Of a stretch of 64,000 bases of DNA, positions 24,286-34,803 are shown in pieces. This stretch comes from Gamsiella multidivaricata (taxonomy: Eukaryota; Mortierellomycota; Mortierellomycetes; Mortierellales; Mortierellaceae): assembly GCF_025024155.1 (NCBI RefSeq), contig NW_026251712.1, forward strand, positions 176,501 through 240,500. Direction: 5' to 3'. Under the pieces are notes generated by a model. That model saw only the letters and a list, made by a program, of their open reading frames with translations, did no database searches and was not told where the DNA came from. Made by a program: the position numbers and the translations under genes. Every line of letters begins with the position of its first letter. The stretch's first letter is position 1.

Positions 24286-27200
24286 ATGCTTGCTAACATT
24301 GCTCAGAGGAACGCTCGCCGCATGGCGACCTCGATCCAGCGCTTCGCCGCTGCCACTCCTGCCACTATGATCAGCAAAGCAACTCCCGCCTCGATCAAGA
24401 CCTGCTCGCCCCTCTCAATCCGATCTGCCCTCCGCTCGATCCACACCGAGAAGCCCCCAGCAAGAACTGTTTTCTCGCCCCTCGACACCTTTGCCCGTCG
24501 TCATAATGGCCCTAGCCAGTCTGAGATCAAGGAGATGTTGAGCGCCATCGGCTTGAAGGACTTGGACGGACTTACTGGAAAGACTATCCCTGACCGTATC
24601 CGTTCTACACGCGCACTGGCTCTCGATCATGGATTCACAGAGAAGGAAGTTCTGGAGCGTCTGAAGCATATTGCTTCCAAGAACAAGGTCTTCAAGAACT
24701 ACATCGGAATGGGCTACACCGACGTTGTCGTTCCCAATGTCATCTTGAGAAACGTCCTGGAAAACCCCGGCTGGTAAGCATCTGTTTCTGCATCAAATAT
24801 ATTATTTCACACGTATCTGCATCGTGCCAGCGTATCAAAAGGATCAACAAAATCGAAGAGTTCGTGCAAAAGAGGCGGCTCATAAGGATCATACAGATGA
24901 GGACACCACGATCGCCCCTTCAGCATACCCCGGTCCTCAGGACCTTACATTTTTTAACAATTGCAGCAACAGTGGACACGGAAAGCGTGTCCTTTGGACT
25001 TCGTTCGATACATATTCATGTTTTTAGAGGAGCTTTTTTGTACTGGCGTAACTAACCCGGACGGTCTTCTTCCATGCTGTATCTGTAATTATTAGGTACA
25101 CTCAATACACTCCTTACCAGCCCGAGATTGCTCAGGGTCGTCTGGAGTCCTTGCTCAACTACCAGACCATGGTTACCGATCTCACTGGTATGTCGATTGC
25201 CAACGCCTCTCTTCTGGATGAGGGTACTGCTGCCGCTGAAGCCATGATCATGTGCTGGGCTGCCACCAACCGCAAGAAGAGCACCTTCTTTGTGGACGAG
25301 AACTGCCATCCCCAGACAATTGCCTGCGTTCAGACCCGTGCTGAGGCCTTCAACATCAAGGTCATCGTTGGAAACCATCGCGACTTTGACTTTGAGTCCA
25401 TCAAGGGCGACATGGCTGGTGTTATTATTCAGGTAAGGAATTACAGCAATTTAGAGCAGGAAAGAGAGCAAAGAAGCGAGCATACGACATTATGTTACGA
25501 TGTTAAAGGATGGGGTTGTGCTGGTTATTAGTACTTGACTGCTTGTGTGTTTACAAAGCGAGGAGCAGCATGTGATAGCAAGATACAATGTGAAGAATCA
25601 CGTCGCTAACTTTCATATTCTTTGCTCATCGAATTAATAGTACCCCGATACTCGCGGAAACGTTACCGACTACAAGGCATTCGCTGATAAGATTCACGGA
25701 TATGGTGCCCAGGTCGTCACCGCCACTGACTTGATGGCTTTGACCATGCTCACCCCTCCCGGAGAGTGGGGTGCCGACATTGCTCTCGGTAACTCTCAGC
25801 GTTTCGGCGTTCCTCTTGGCTATGGTGGCCCCCACGCTGCTTTCTTCGCCTGCAAGGACGAGCACAAGCGCAGGATGCCCGGTCGCTTGGTCGGTGTCTC
25901 CAAGGATGTCGAGGGCAACAAGGCCTACCGTCTCGCCCTTCAGACGCGTGAGCAGCACATTCGCCGTGAGAAGGCTACCTCCAATATCTGCACGGCTCAG
26001 GCCCTCTTGGCTAACATGGCTGCCCTCTATGCCGTCTATCACGGACCTGCCGGTATTAAGCAGATCGCTCAACGCATCCACAACATGACCGCCATTTTTG
26101 CCGAGGGCGTTCGTCAGGCCGGCCACAAGGTTGAGAACGAACAATTCTTTGATACCTTGACCATCAAGGTCCAGGGAGGCGCCGACAGCCTTGTCAAGAA
26201 GGCCCTTGCCGCTGGAATCAACGTCCGCCAATTCGACGCTGAGACTGTCGGTGTCACTTTCGACGAGTCCTGCAACAAGGCCGAGCTGGATGATCTGATC
26301 AAGATCTTCGCTCAGGATGGCGCCGCCCCCGACCTCCTCAGCATTGCTCAGAAGCTTAACATCTCCGAGACCAGCCCCGCCAAGGTCCTCGACGAGAAGT
26401 TCATTCGTACCTCGGACTATCTGACCCACAAGATCTTCAACTCTTACCACTCCGAAACTGAGATGCTCCGCTACATCTACCGCCTTCAGAACAAGGATCT
26501 CTCTCTGACTCACTCCATGATCCCTCTCGGCTCCTGCACCATGAAGTTGAATGCCACCACCGAGATGATCCCCGTCACCTGGCCCGAGCTCGGAAACATC
26601 CACCCCTTCGCCCCCGACAATCAGACTGAGGGTTACCAGATCATGCTCAAGGAGCTTCGTCGCGACTTGGCCGAGATCACTGGATTCGATGATGTCTCTC
26701 TTCAGCCCAACTCTGGCGCCCAGGGAGAGTACGCTGGTCTCCGTACTATCCGTGCCTACCACGAAACCCGAGGCGACCACAAGCGCAACGTCTGCTTGAT
26801 CCCAGTCTCTGCCCACGGTACCAACCCCGCCTCTGCCGCCATGGCTGGCATGGAGGTCGTCCCCGTTAAGTGCTTGGCCAACGGTAACTTGGATCTTGTC
26901 GACCTTAAGGCCAAGGCTGCCAAATACTCTGAGCGCCTTTCTGCCTTCATGGTTACCTATCCCTCGACCTTCGGTGTGTTTGAGGATACTGTTTCGGAGG
27001 CTTGCGAGATCATTCACTCCAACGGAGGACAGGTCTACATGGATGGCGCCAACATGAACGCTCAGATCGGATTGACCTCTCCCGGCCACATTGGCGCTGA
27101 TGTCTGCCACTTGAACTTGCATAAGACCTTCTGCATTCCCCACGGAGGTGGAGGACCCGGTATGGGGCCCATTGGTGTCAAGGCTCACTTGGCGCCCTAC

Positions 27201-27887
27201 CTGCCCGGTCACCCTGTCTTGAAGGTTGGAGGAGACAAAGCCATTGGTCCTATTTCTGCCGCTCCCCACGGTTCTGCTTCGATCCTCCCTATCTCTTGGG
27301 CCTATGTCAAGATGATGGGAGGCGAGGGCATCAAGAACGCTACTGAGATTGCTTTGTTGAATGCCAATTACATGGCTCACCGCCTCAGCAAGCACTACAA
27401 GGTCTTGTTCACGAACGAGAATGGAATGTGCGCTCACGAGTTCATCATCGATATCCGTCCCTTCGGCTCTGTCGGTATTGAGGCTATTGATATTGCCAAG
27501 CGTCTCCAGGACTACGGTTTCCACTCACCCACCATGTCTTGGCCCGTGCCTAACACTCTCATGATTGAGCCCACTGAATCTGAGAGCAAGGAGGAGCTCG
27601 ACCGTTTCTGCGATGCCATGATTGCCATTCGCGCTGAGATCCAAGAGGTTCAGGAAGGCAAGCAGCCTCAGAAGGACAATGTTCTCAACAATTCTCCTCA
27701 CACCTTGGCTGTGTTGATGAAGGACGACGAGTTCTGGAAGAACAAGTCTTACACCCGTCTCCAGGCTGCTTACCCCTTGCCTCACCTCCACAAGTTCAAG
27801 CTGTTTCCCACTGTCTCCCGTATTGACGACAGCTTCGGTGACCGCAACTTGATCTGCTCGTGCCCTCCCATGAGCGATTACGAGTAA
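24286..27887 (+). CDS. GCV2: Glycine dehydrogenase (decarboxylating), P-protein
   Basis: Three exons: 24286-24773, 25096-25432 and 25641-27887, phases 2 and 0; 1023 aa. The PLP-dependent P-protein of the mitochondrial glycine cleavage system decarboxylates glycine and passes the aminomethyl group to lipoyl-H-protein. The first about 65 residues ([20 protein letters not shown] onward) form a basic presequence. Hallmarks: [39 protein letters not shown], the [13 protein letters not shown] motif, and the lysine of [17 protein letters not shown], residue about 770, which forms the Schiff base with PLP. The leader before the ATG is about 270 bp of pyrimidine-rich sequence. Codon use is strongly C/G-ending, typical of high expression. 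Confidence 0.95.
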
Positions 27888-28149
27888 AGCCGATCTGTAT
27901 TTGAGAAAGAGAGAGGACAATTATATGTTCTAATGGTCAAGGGATCCTTATCCCTTTCGCACAGCATTCTTTTATTTCACTTCGTAACATCATCTATTCA
28001 TCCAAGACTGTATAATAAATACCACGAATACCAAAAGCTATGTGCATTGGAGCCTTTGCCACCAAAGAAAGAAAAGCGAGAGGAAAAAAAAAGTGACCGG
28101 TACCTTTCGTCACCTTGTTCTTCCTTTCCGTTGTGACCGATCCACCACC

Positions 28150-30147
28150 ATGTCTTCTTCGTATGGCTCCTCGATGCACCACACGACTGATACATTCTTT
28201 TATCCTTCTCATCAAAGCTCTGACATCCGGACAGATGAATTTGACTGTGCTTATGGGTCCGATGCGTTCGATCAAAGCGACGGCTACTCAGTAGCATTGG
28301 ACATGGATATGGGAGACCAAGACGATATATTTGATGATGATCAGGACATGGATCGCTTCTTGTATTCGGATTACATTTCGGGCCATACAAACCAGCAACC
28401 GAGCGATCAATTCAGCTTCCTAAGCGAACACTTTGCCCATACGGAAGATAGCGTTGCATATCTCGAGCAACTAGACTCAGCGGATGGGCAATTCGTGGAG
28501 CAGACAACGCCCGAGCAACATCTCTTTGACGACAGTTTTAGAAGCGACAGCGGCTACAATCCCGATGGTCAGGATCCAGACGGACTTGCGATGCAGAATA
28601 GCGGCGACTTTTGTCAAGAATACGACACTTTCTCTTCTGTCGCGGTCGAGCCTAGACATCCAACACTATATCTGGATGACCACTACCGTGATTCATGCCA
28701 AGAACCGCCATCAGCAAGTCCATACGCGACAACGGCGCCTCGCCCAAAAGAGATGATTTTGGAGGATCTAGAAGCACTCGCAGATCGCTTCCTGTACGAC
28801 CTTTCGTTCAACAGGGTACCAACGGTCGACCTAGCATCCAGAAACTCTTCCGACTCGATTACGTATGATAGTGAAACAGGTATTATCAGACGCAAACGGG
28901 AGGAGGACTCGCACTTAGGATTAAAATCATTTACAAAGACATCCCGTTATGGTGCACCGGCTTTTCATGGAGGCATACATTCAATCATCCGCGTAATAGA
29001 GCTCATCCACAAGAATGTGTACATGGACACGGTGTCTTCCAAGCGAGATCTTTATTACAGAGATGTGATGTTGTTTGGGTCGCAGGCCACTGTGGACAGC
29101 ATTGTGGAGGATATGGCATGCACGTTTCAGGTCCCGAGATCATGTCTCAATGTCGCCGCGGGTATGCGCAGCGTGGTCTTTGGCTCGGTCAGGATGATTG
29201 GTAAGGCTCGAGGAAGAGAGTTGACGCAGCTGGATGGCGCTCAGAGTTGGACCGATGATTCCACGCAGCTTCCGGATGGTGCATCGTTTAGGAAAACGAG
29301 AGAGGGAAACGGACGGGGCGATTCAATGGACAATTTGTTCTCCAGGACGGACTATAACACGCTGGTGATGATTCCTAGGGCAATGGACGATATTCTCGAG
29401 GTCGAGATCCACTGCAGGACGCGTTTTATTCTGGTCATTGAGAAAGAGGCTACGATGGAATATCTGATATCGCTTGGATTCTGCGAGACCCATGGGCCGT
29501 GTGTTCTGCTGACAAGTAAGGGATATCCAGACAACGCAGCGCGGCGATTGTTAAAGTGTCTATCTGATATGATCCAGTCTGGAGTGTTTGTCGCGTCTCC
29601 GTCCAACGGACCGTCGATATCGTGCGCTCGAGAACCTTTAGACATACCATTGCTCGCCTTAGTCGACTGTGATCCCCATGGCATCGATATCTTCCTGAAA
29701 TACAGGTGTGGATCTATTGCGTCCGCGTATGACAACGCCAATCTTGCGGTGCCGACATTGCAGTGCCTTGGCCAGATTCCCGACGACTGGAACATTTACT
29801 TCAAAGACGATCGGTCCCAAACTCAGGATAACCAAACACAGCTCCAGGAGCAATTCCTACGTGCCTTGATTCCGTTGACTTTGCGAGACCGGTCCAAGCT
29901 AGTCAAATTGTTGACTCAGCACCCGTTCGTAAAACAACATCTACAATGGAAGCGGCAGATATCGAGGATGTTGATGATGAATCGCAAGTCGGAGCTGCAG
30001 AGTCTGTGTCTGTCCGAGCCCGGTTGCGACCTTGGTCCACAAGGCGATGAAGAGGGCGGCGCGGCGAGGGAGCGGGAAATGGATGCTAGTTATGTATTAG
30101 TTCAATATCTCGGGCGCAAGCTGCAGGATCCCCAGTGCTGGATATGA
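28150..30147 (+). CDS. SPO11: Meiotic topoisomerase-like protein SPO11
   Basis: Intronless, 665 aa. Type IIB topoisomerase A-subunit relative that makes meiotic DNA double-strand breaks. The winged-helix CAP segment contains SSKRDLYYRDVMLF, where the second Tyr (about Y303) is the expected DNA-linked nucleophile. The Toprim part has VIEKEATMEYL (Glu about 431) and LALVDCDPHGIDI (Asp about 506 and 508), the metal-binding acidic set; GPCVLLTSKGYPD lies between them. The first about 200 residues are Asp/Ser/Gln-rich, acidic and probably disordered, making this much longer than yeast (398) or mouse (396) Spo11. A further insert near 355-400 is also low-complexity. The in-frame sequence upstream of 28150 lacks an ATG, so the start is well defined. 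It may be expressed only in sexual development, as in other fungi. Confidence 0.88.
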   Translation: MSSSYGSSMHHTTDTFFYPSHQSSDIRTDEFDCAYGSDAFDQSDGYSVALDMDMGDQDDIFDDDQDMDRFLYSDYISGHTNQQPSDQFSFLSEHFAHTEDSVAYLEQLDSADGQFVEQTTPEQHLFDDSFRSDSGYNPDGQDPDGLAMQNSGDFCQEYDTFSSVAVEPRHPTLYLDDHYRDSCQEPPSASPYATTAPRPKEMILEDLEALADRFLYDLSFNRVPTVDLASRNSSDSITYDSETGIIRRKREEDSHLGLKSFTKTSRYGAPAFHGGIHSIIRVIELIHKNVYMDTVSSKRDLYYRDVMLFGSQATVDSIVEDMACTFQVPRSCLNVAAGMRSVVFGSVRMIGKARGRELTQLDGAQSWTDDSTQLPDGASFRKTREGNGRGDSMDNLFSRTDYNTLVMIPRAMDDILEVEIHCRTRFILVIEKEATMEYLISLGFCETHGPCVLLTSKGYPDNAARRLLKCLSDMIQSGVFVASPSNGPSISCAREPLDIPLLALVDCDPHGIDIFLKYRCGSIASAYDNANLAVPTLQCLGQIPDDWNIYFKDDRSQTQDNQTQLQEQFLRALIPLTLRDRSKLVKLLTQHPFVKQHLQWKRQISRMLMMNRKSELQSLCLSEPGCDLGPQGDEEGGAAREREMDASYVLVQYLGRKLQDPQCWI

Positions 30148-30338
30148 GTGGGCCCGCTTGTTGGGCGCGGTAGCCAAGTCGCGAACAATAAACTCTATTT
30201 ACAGTTATGCGTGCGTTGTAGTGTTCGGATACGTCACTCTCACCGGCTTCGATTTCCGGTTGAGGCACCCCCGCCAACTTTAGAATCTGATCCTTCGCAT
30301 CATCTCACCCCTCCACTCATCTTACCAGCAAACAAAAT

Positions 30339-30539
30339 ATGGCCAACTTTGAGGATCCTTGGGCAAAGCGTAACGCCTGGCGCAACAGCGGGCTGTTTAC
30401 ACGCTCGGCACGTATCCGCACGATGTTCCCCGGTCTCGGAATCGCTACGGTTGCATTTGCGGCCTACCTCGGATATGAGTATGTCACGGCACCCAAGGCC
30501 GATGCCCACCACCATCACCACGGCGAGTCTCACCACTAA
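30339..30539 (+). CDS. NADH:ubiquinone oxidoreductase B12 subunit (NDUFB3)
   Basis: Intronless, 66 aa. Accessory single-span subunit of mitochondrial complex I. The sequence begins MANFEDPWAKRNAWRNSG, the usual DPW-x-R/K-x-x-AWR start of the fungal subunit. It has one hydrophobic helix (about 30-48, FPGLGIATVAFAAYLGYEYV) and a His-rich end with five consecutive His. Length matches small fungal NDUFB3 proteins. It lies 191 bp after SPO11 in the same direction, with its own CT-rich leader. Confidence 0.85.
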   Translation: MANFEDPWAKRNAWRNSGLFTRSARIRTMFPGLGIATVAFAAYLGYEYVTAPKADAHHHHHGESHH

Positions 30540-31550
30540 AAGAGGCAAATCAGGAGCGAGGCGATTGGTTCCCGATAATTGAGGTCAAGCGTGCAAGGAC
30601 GATGAGGGTATATATATATTTTTTTTTACCAGACCGGTGGAATGTGAAGGCAGTCGATAGAGCGTTGGGGAGTTTTCATCAAGGCATGACGGCTGGAATT
30701 GAGGCGAAACCTATTATACAATTGGTAAGTGCAGGAACAAAAAGGATTTGGTACCATGAGGATGTTCAGGAGTGCCTGTACAGGAACAGCTGAATTCACT
30801 TATTAGCGGATATCACAATACATTGGGCTGGCAATTGGATCTGCTAAAAGGCGAGTGCGACAATACAATATGCCAGCAACTGGATCTAATCACTGCGCTA
30901 CGATCAGTACAATATGCAATTTGAACGAAAACCTTGTTTCGAACGAATGAAGTCGCTCGGAAAAATCGATGCAACTTATCAGCACCATATCATGACCATT
31001 CGCTTTTTGGCTATCACGGCGCCATGTCATATCGCCTCATGGATTCCAGGAGCTACCATGGCAAAGTGTTTGCGCACTATTTTGGGATTAATGATATGAA
31101 GAATTCTAGGTTAACCGCCGAATGGTCTCGCCGTTCAATTGATCTCTTTGATGTGTATAGGTCCACTCTTGCCTGGCGACACCAACAGTTTTTGCAACCG
31201 AAGAAAATAAAATCATAAACCGATTCTTTAGACCATGCGTACGTTCGTTGTGTACTCGAGCGAAGGATATCGGAAAACATGACATTGATGATCATATTGG
31301 TATTGCAACCTCGGGGAGATTATGATCTTGAGGTCCTGGATTTTCTCGGCACCCATGTCATGCAAATCCTTTAGTACAATAATTAGGGTATTTTCATAAC
31401 ACCATCGGGTTGACCTTGAATTGTATTAACATTAGGGCAGAAGTCTTTAATCGCTTTTTCAACTTCATGGATTGAACTTCGTCAAAACAGCTAATCTAAT
31501 GCTTATGCAGGAAACGAGGCATGCTTATCCATATCGTTGCAGAGATGTTT
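30540..31550. other. Gene-free interval before membrane-protein island
   Basis: About 1 kb without a supported gene. Base composition becomes more AT-rich here, at the start of the accessory region. A short T-run follows 30617. Confidence 0.4.
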
Positions 31551-33216
31551 TCAGTCCGTCTCTTTTTCTGATGCTGCCAATGTTGATGCTGAATCATCGG
31601 TCTTCAGTTCGCACTCCTCGAGCTCCAGCATGGCTCGATGTCCCTCAAACTCCATGGGGTTCATCTTGGACTTGATCAGCATTGGAGCAGAGCTGTTAAC
31701 CTCTGGGGCCAGTTGCATCGTCAGGACCTTGTACAGCGAACTGGTACATCGCTCTGGCAAAAGTATCAGTGCATACATCCATGTTGCCAGGCAAACAGCA
31801 GCAACTACTCCCATGCAGATCAAAAGCCATAGCGGGATCTCGAAACCCTGGCCCTGGTCCATGGTGTCGTAGACAACGTACAGCTTGGAGGCGTCCCAAT
31901 CAGGATAAAGTTCTGACCGAGCAATGCCAGATACTGAGATGCAGAGGCGGTTGCAGCTTCCAAGCCGACCATGGAGACTGGGATTGGATAGCCTTCGGCA
32001 GGAAGGTGGATGACAACCATATCAACCGAAGGCGAGGCTTGCTTTGGTAGGGACGCTCCTCCGCGGGCTGACCTTATGAGAGAGTTGATTTCCTGCCGCT
32101 TGGTCATGATGATATTAATATTGGTGTAGATGCACACGAGCGGGACCTTGCCGTGCGAGAATATTGTCTGTCCGACACTGCATGCTAGCAGGTCGATAGT
32201 GGAATTGATAGCCTTCGACTCGACGAAAATGGTGGTGGCCAAGGTAGTGTTGCTAGCACGCACGGATCTCTCCATTGCTTGAAGCAGCTCATCGTAGGCT
32301 TCAAAAGCCGTGGCAGAAACGTTGCGGAAGCGGTCGATCGTGGTTGAGGCGAACCTCACAGAAGATATTGTCAGGACTGATATCTCCCCCGTTGGATAGA
32401 TGCACTTGGTTGTTAAAGTTCTGGGTAACCCGCTCGGGCTGTCCGTGATATTAGAAATCACAAACCCCGCCTCGTCGGCCATGATGCAGGCTCGATTTCC
32501 TTGGCTCAAGCCTATGGTTGCACTAAATTGTGCTGGAATAATCAGATTTGTGGGCAGGGCGATGCTCCATCGATCGTTGGACCGGTTGTGGACTTTAGCA
32601 TTCATGTAGTCGTGCATTTCAGAGCCATCATCGAGCTGGAGAGTAAGGTTCGCGCAGGTGCCAGCGCCGGTGCCGAGAGTGAGTGCTTCTATACGTAGAT
32701 TGAACTGGTTGCATGCAACTTCAAACTCGGTCGTTCTTGGGGTATACATCCGCCCGCTACATAGCCAGGGATGTTGCGCGTATTGCTTATCGTATGGGTC
32801 ATGACATCGACTATATCGTTCCCAGGTTGAAGATAGGTGGACCATCCTCCAAACGCGGCGACGTCGTTCATGGACCTGAATTGTTCAGTCTTGACAACAG
32901 TGTAGGACGCATTGTTATATTGCACAGATGATCTGACGAAATATGAGACCCATTTGTCTGCAAGGCTTGCTGAAGTGCTCGCCAAGATCGTGGCAACCAT
33001 GGCAAACCTGACATGACCAGACGTGTGCTTGCGCGAGTTAAACAGGATCTCGTACATCTCCATGTATCCGCCCTCGCGGGCCCAGCGAATGCTGCTGGAG
33101 TACCCTCGGCCGTGCCTTGAGAAGATCGAAAGGACGGCGCCGACGGCACTGACGAGCAGGAACTAGAAGAAAGTGAGGACGATGTTGAGGATGAGAATGT
33201 CCCAGTGTAGAAACAT
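31551..33216 (-). pseudogene. Membrane-protein family, copy A (disrupted)
   Basis: Minus-strand copy homologous over its full length to the intact gene at 34804-36468: MFLHWDILILN at the N-terminus, IRWAREGGYMEMYEIL, SNTRNIPGYVAG, YTPRTTEFEVACNQF, and the C-terminal membrane helix LWLLICMGVVAAVCLATWMYAL. It is broken three times: a TAG stop at codon 18 (33163-33165), a frame change near 32750, and a one-base loss in an A/T run near 31907, where the near-identical copy C has one more base. Its 3' 390 bp differ from copy C (37390-37780) at only a handful of positions. A minisatellite starts 25 bp upstream of its ATG. Without the lesions it would be about 550 aa. Function of the family is unknown. 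Confidence 0.75.
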
Positions 33217-33240
33217 GATGGGCCGGATTCAAAGGAGCAG

Positions 33241-33422
33241 GAGTAGTGTAGTAGGAGTAGTGTAGCAGGAGTAATGTAGCAGGAGTAGTGTAGCAGGAGT
33301 AGTGTAGCAGGAGTAGTGTAGCAAGAGTAGTGTAGCAGGAGTAGTGTAGCAGGAGTAGTGTAGCAGGAGTGATGTATCAGGAGTAGTGTAGCAGGAGTAG
33401 TGTAGCAGGAGTGATGTATCAG
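33241..33422. repeat. 14-bp minisatellite, about 13 copies
   Basis: Tandem unit GAGTAGTGTAGCAG repeated 13 times without spacers. Most units are identical; variants carry GTAATG, GTGATG, GTATCAG or GTAGTAG changes, and the GTGATGTATCAG variant recurs at units 10 and 13. It lies immediately upstream of the start of disrupted copy A. Confidence 0.9.
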
Positions 33423-34803
33423 TAATGGCTGCAGTGGCGAAGATAGCGAGTCTGATGAATGAGGCAGAAGCTGTTGGAAGTGGGCCTCGCTTTCCTCAGA
33501 GCCGTGTATTTATTGAGAGAAGAGATCTTTGCTCGTTTGGAAAGCTAACTCGCATTGCCATTGTCCACCATACCTATCCGCACAGGCGTTCACCCCAGGT
33601 TATTTGGCCTTAGCAATCTGTCTGCCACCTTGAGACTACCATGCCGATCTCAAGTCTACACCATGCTATTTGGGATCGTCCAATCATCTTTATGAGCAGT
33701 GTTTACGTCTTTTTTCATTCGCCTAGCTTATTTACTCGACTACACGCTGTCTGAGGGCCCTAGTACAGGCGCTTCAATTATATTTCGAAACGCGAGAGCT
33801 GTGCGACGTCGTTTGAACCACGACTTCAACTATAAACTCAATTGCTGCTCTGTTTGTACACAGAATTTTTTTTGTTTGTTTGTGTTATTCTTAGGTTCAT
33901 GGATGAAGTGTGCGTGTGTTCACGTCAATTTAATTAAATGCGCAATAATAATGGACGTGCGCACATACAGTTCATCGCATTAACAGCAGGGTGCTTCTTG
34001 GGGAAAGAAGGATATGACATGTGGGTACATTCCACTGCCACATTTTCGATAGTTGTTGAGAGCACGGAATATTTCAAATCCCAATGCCTGCATGCATGTA
34101 GTTTTTTCATGTAAATCGACCGTACCATTGTCTTCGCCATCTCTCGTGCTCATGGGGATTTATCTTAATAAAAACCCCCTCCATTGTCCTCGCCATCCTT
34201 GCAAGGCACCCTAAACTTTTAATTTACGAGAAGTGAGCCGAGAGTCAGTGACAAATCCAACCGTGGGCAATAGTATCGCGCTTGGTGTCTCATGTAGCCC
34301 GGGATTGCTTCTGGAGGCACTCTTCCAAAGTACTCGAAGACACCGGCATTTGATTGCGTGCTTGAGATAAATGGTGTGTTTGTTTATCTGTTTATGTGTT
34401 CATTGGTATAATTTTGTCTGCTGCTCGTCATATTTCCTCGTGCAGTCTGTCAAGCAAATAAGGAAAAAGAAGGAATTCACAACAGCCTTCACAGCAACCA
34501 CGGTGCCGTTGCCCGAACATCATGAATGCTGGTTTTAATCTTAAACGAATAGCGCTAAAGTTTTTCAATTAATTGCTCGATGGGCTACGCGCAACCGATC
34601 TTTCGATCCATATTGTTATTTTTATCGCCTGTAAGTATTGACATTCTCTGCGAGTCATTAAACAACGAAGCACGTTCTAATAGACTAGCCATTTATTCAT
34701 TCATTAGATATGTTGGATATTTCTATTCATTACATGAGACATGTTCGTGTAAAGATCTAAAGGTGTAGAACAGGGAACTAAAGATCATAAAAGCATCGCT
34801 ATC
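33423..34803. other. Spacer with upstream repeat unit
   Basis: No gene is supported. The segment about 34005-34475 resembles 38118-38510 (shared words such as TACATTCC-CTGCCACATTT, AAACTTTTAAT, CATGTAG and GGAGG blocks in the same order), so the 5' flanks of the membrane-protein copies were duplicated with the genes. A short related stretch also occurs near 38945-39035. Confidence 0.5.

Noticed and set aside
25626..27524. A 632-residue open frame antisense to the glycine dehydrogenase gene
   Set aside because: It mirrors the strongly C/G-ending codon use of the sense gene, has no domain, and the sense strand is an unmistakable conserved enzyme.
33241..33422. Possible CRISPR-like array
   Set aside because: Units are contiguous 14-mers without unique spacers, in a eukaryotic genome; this is a minisatellite.
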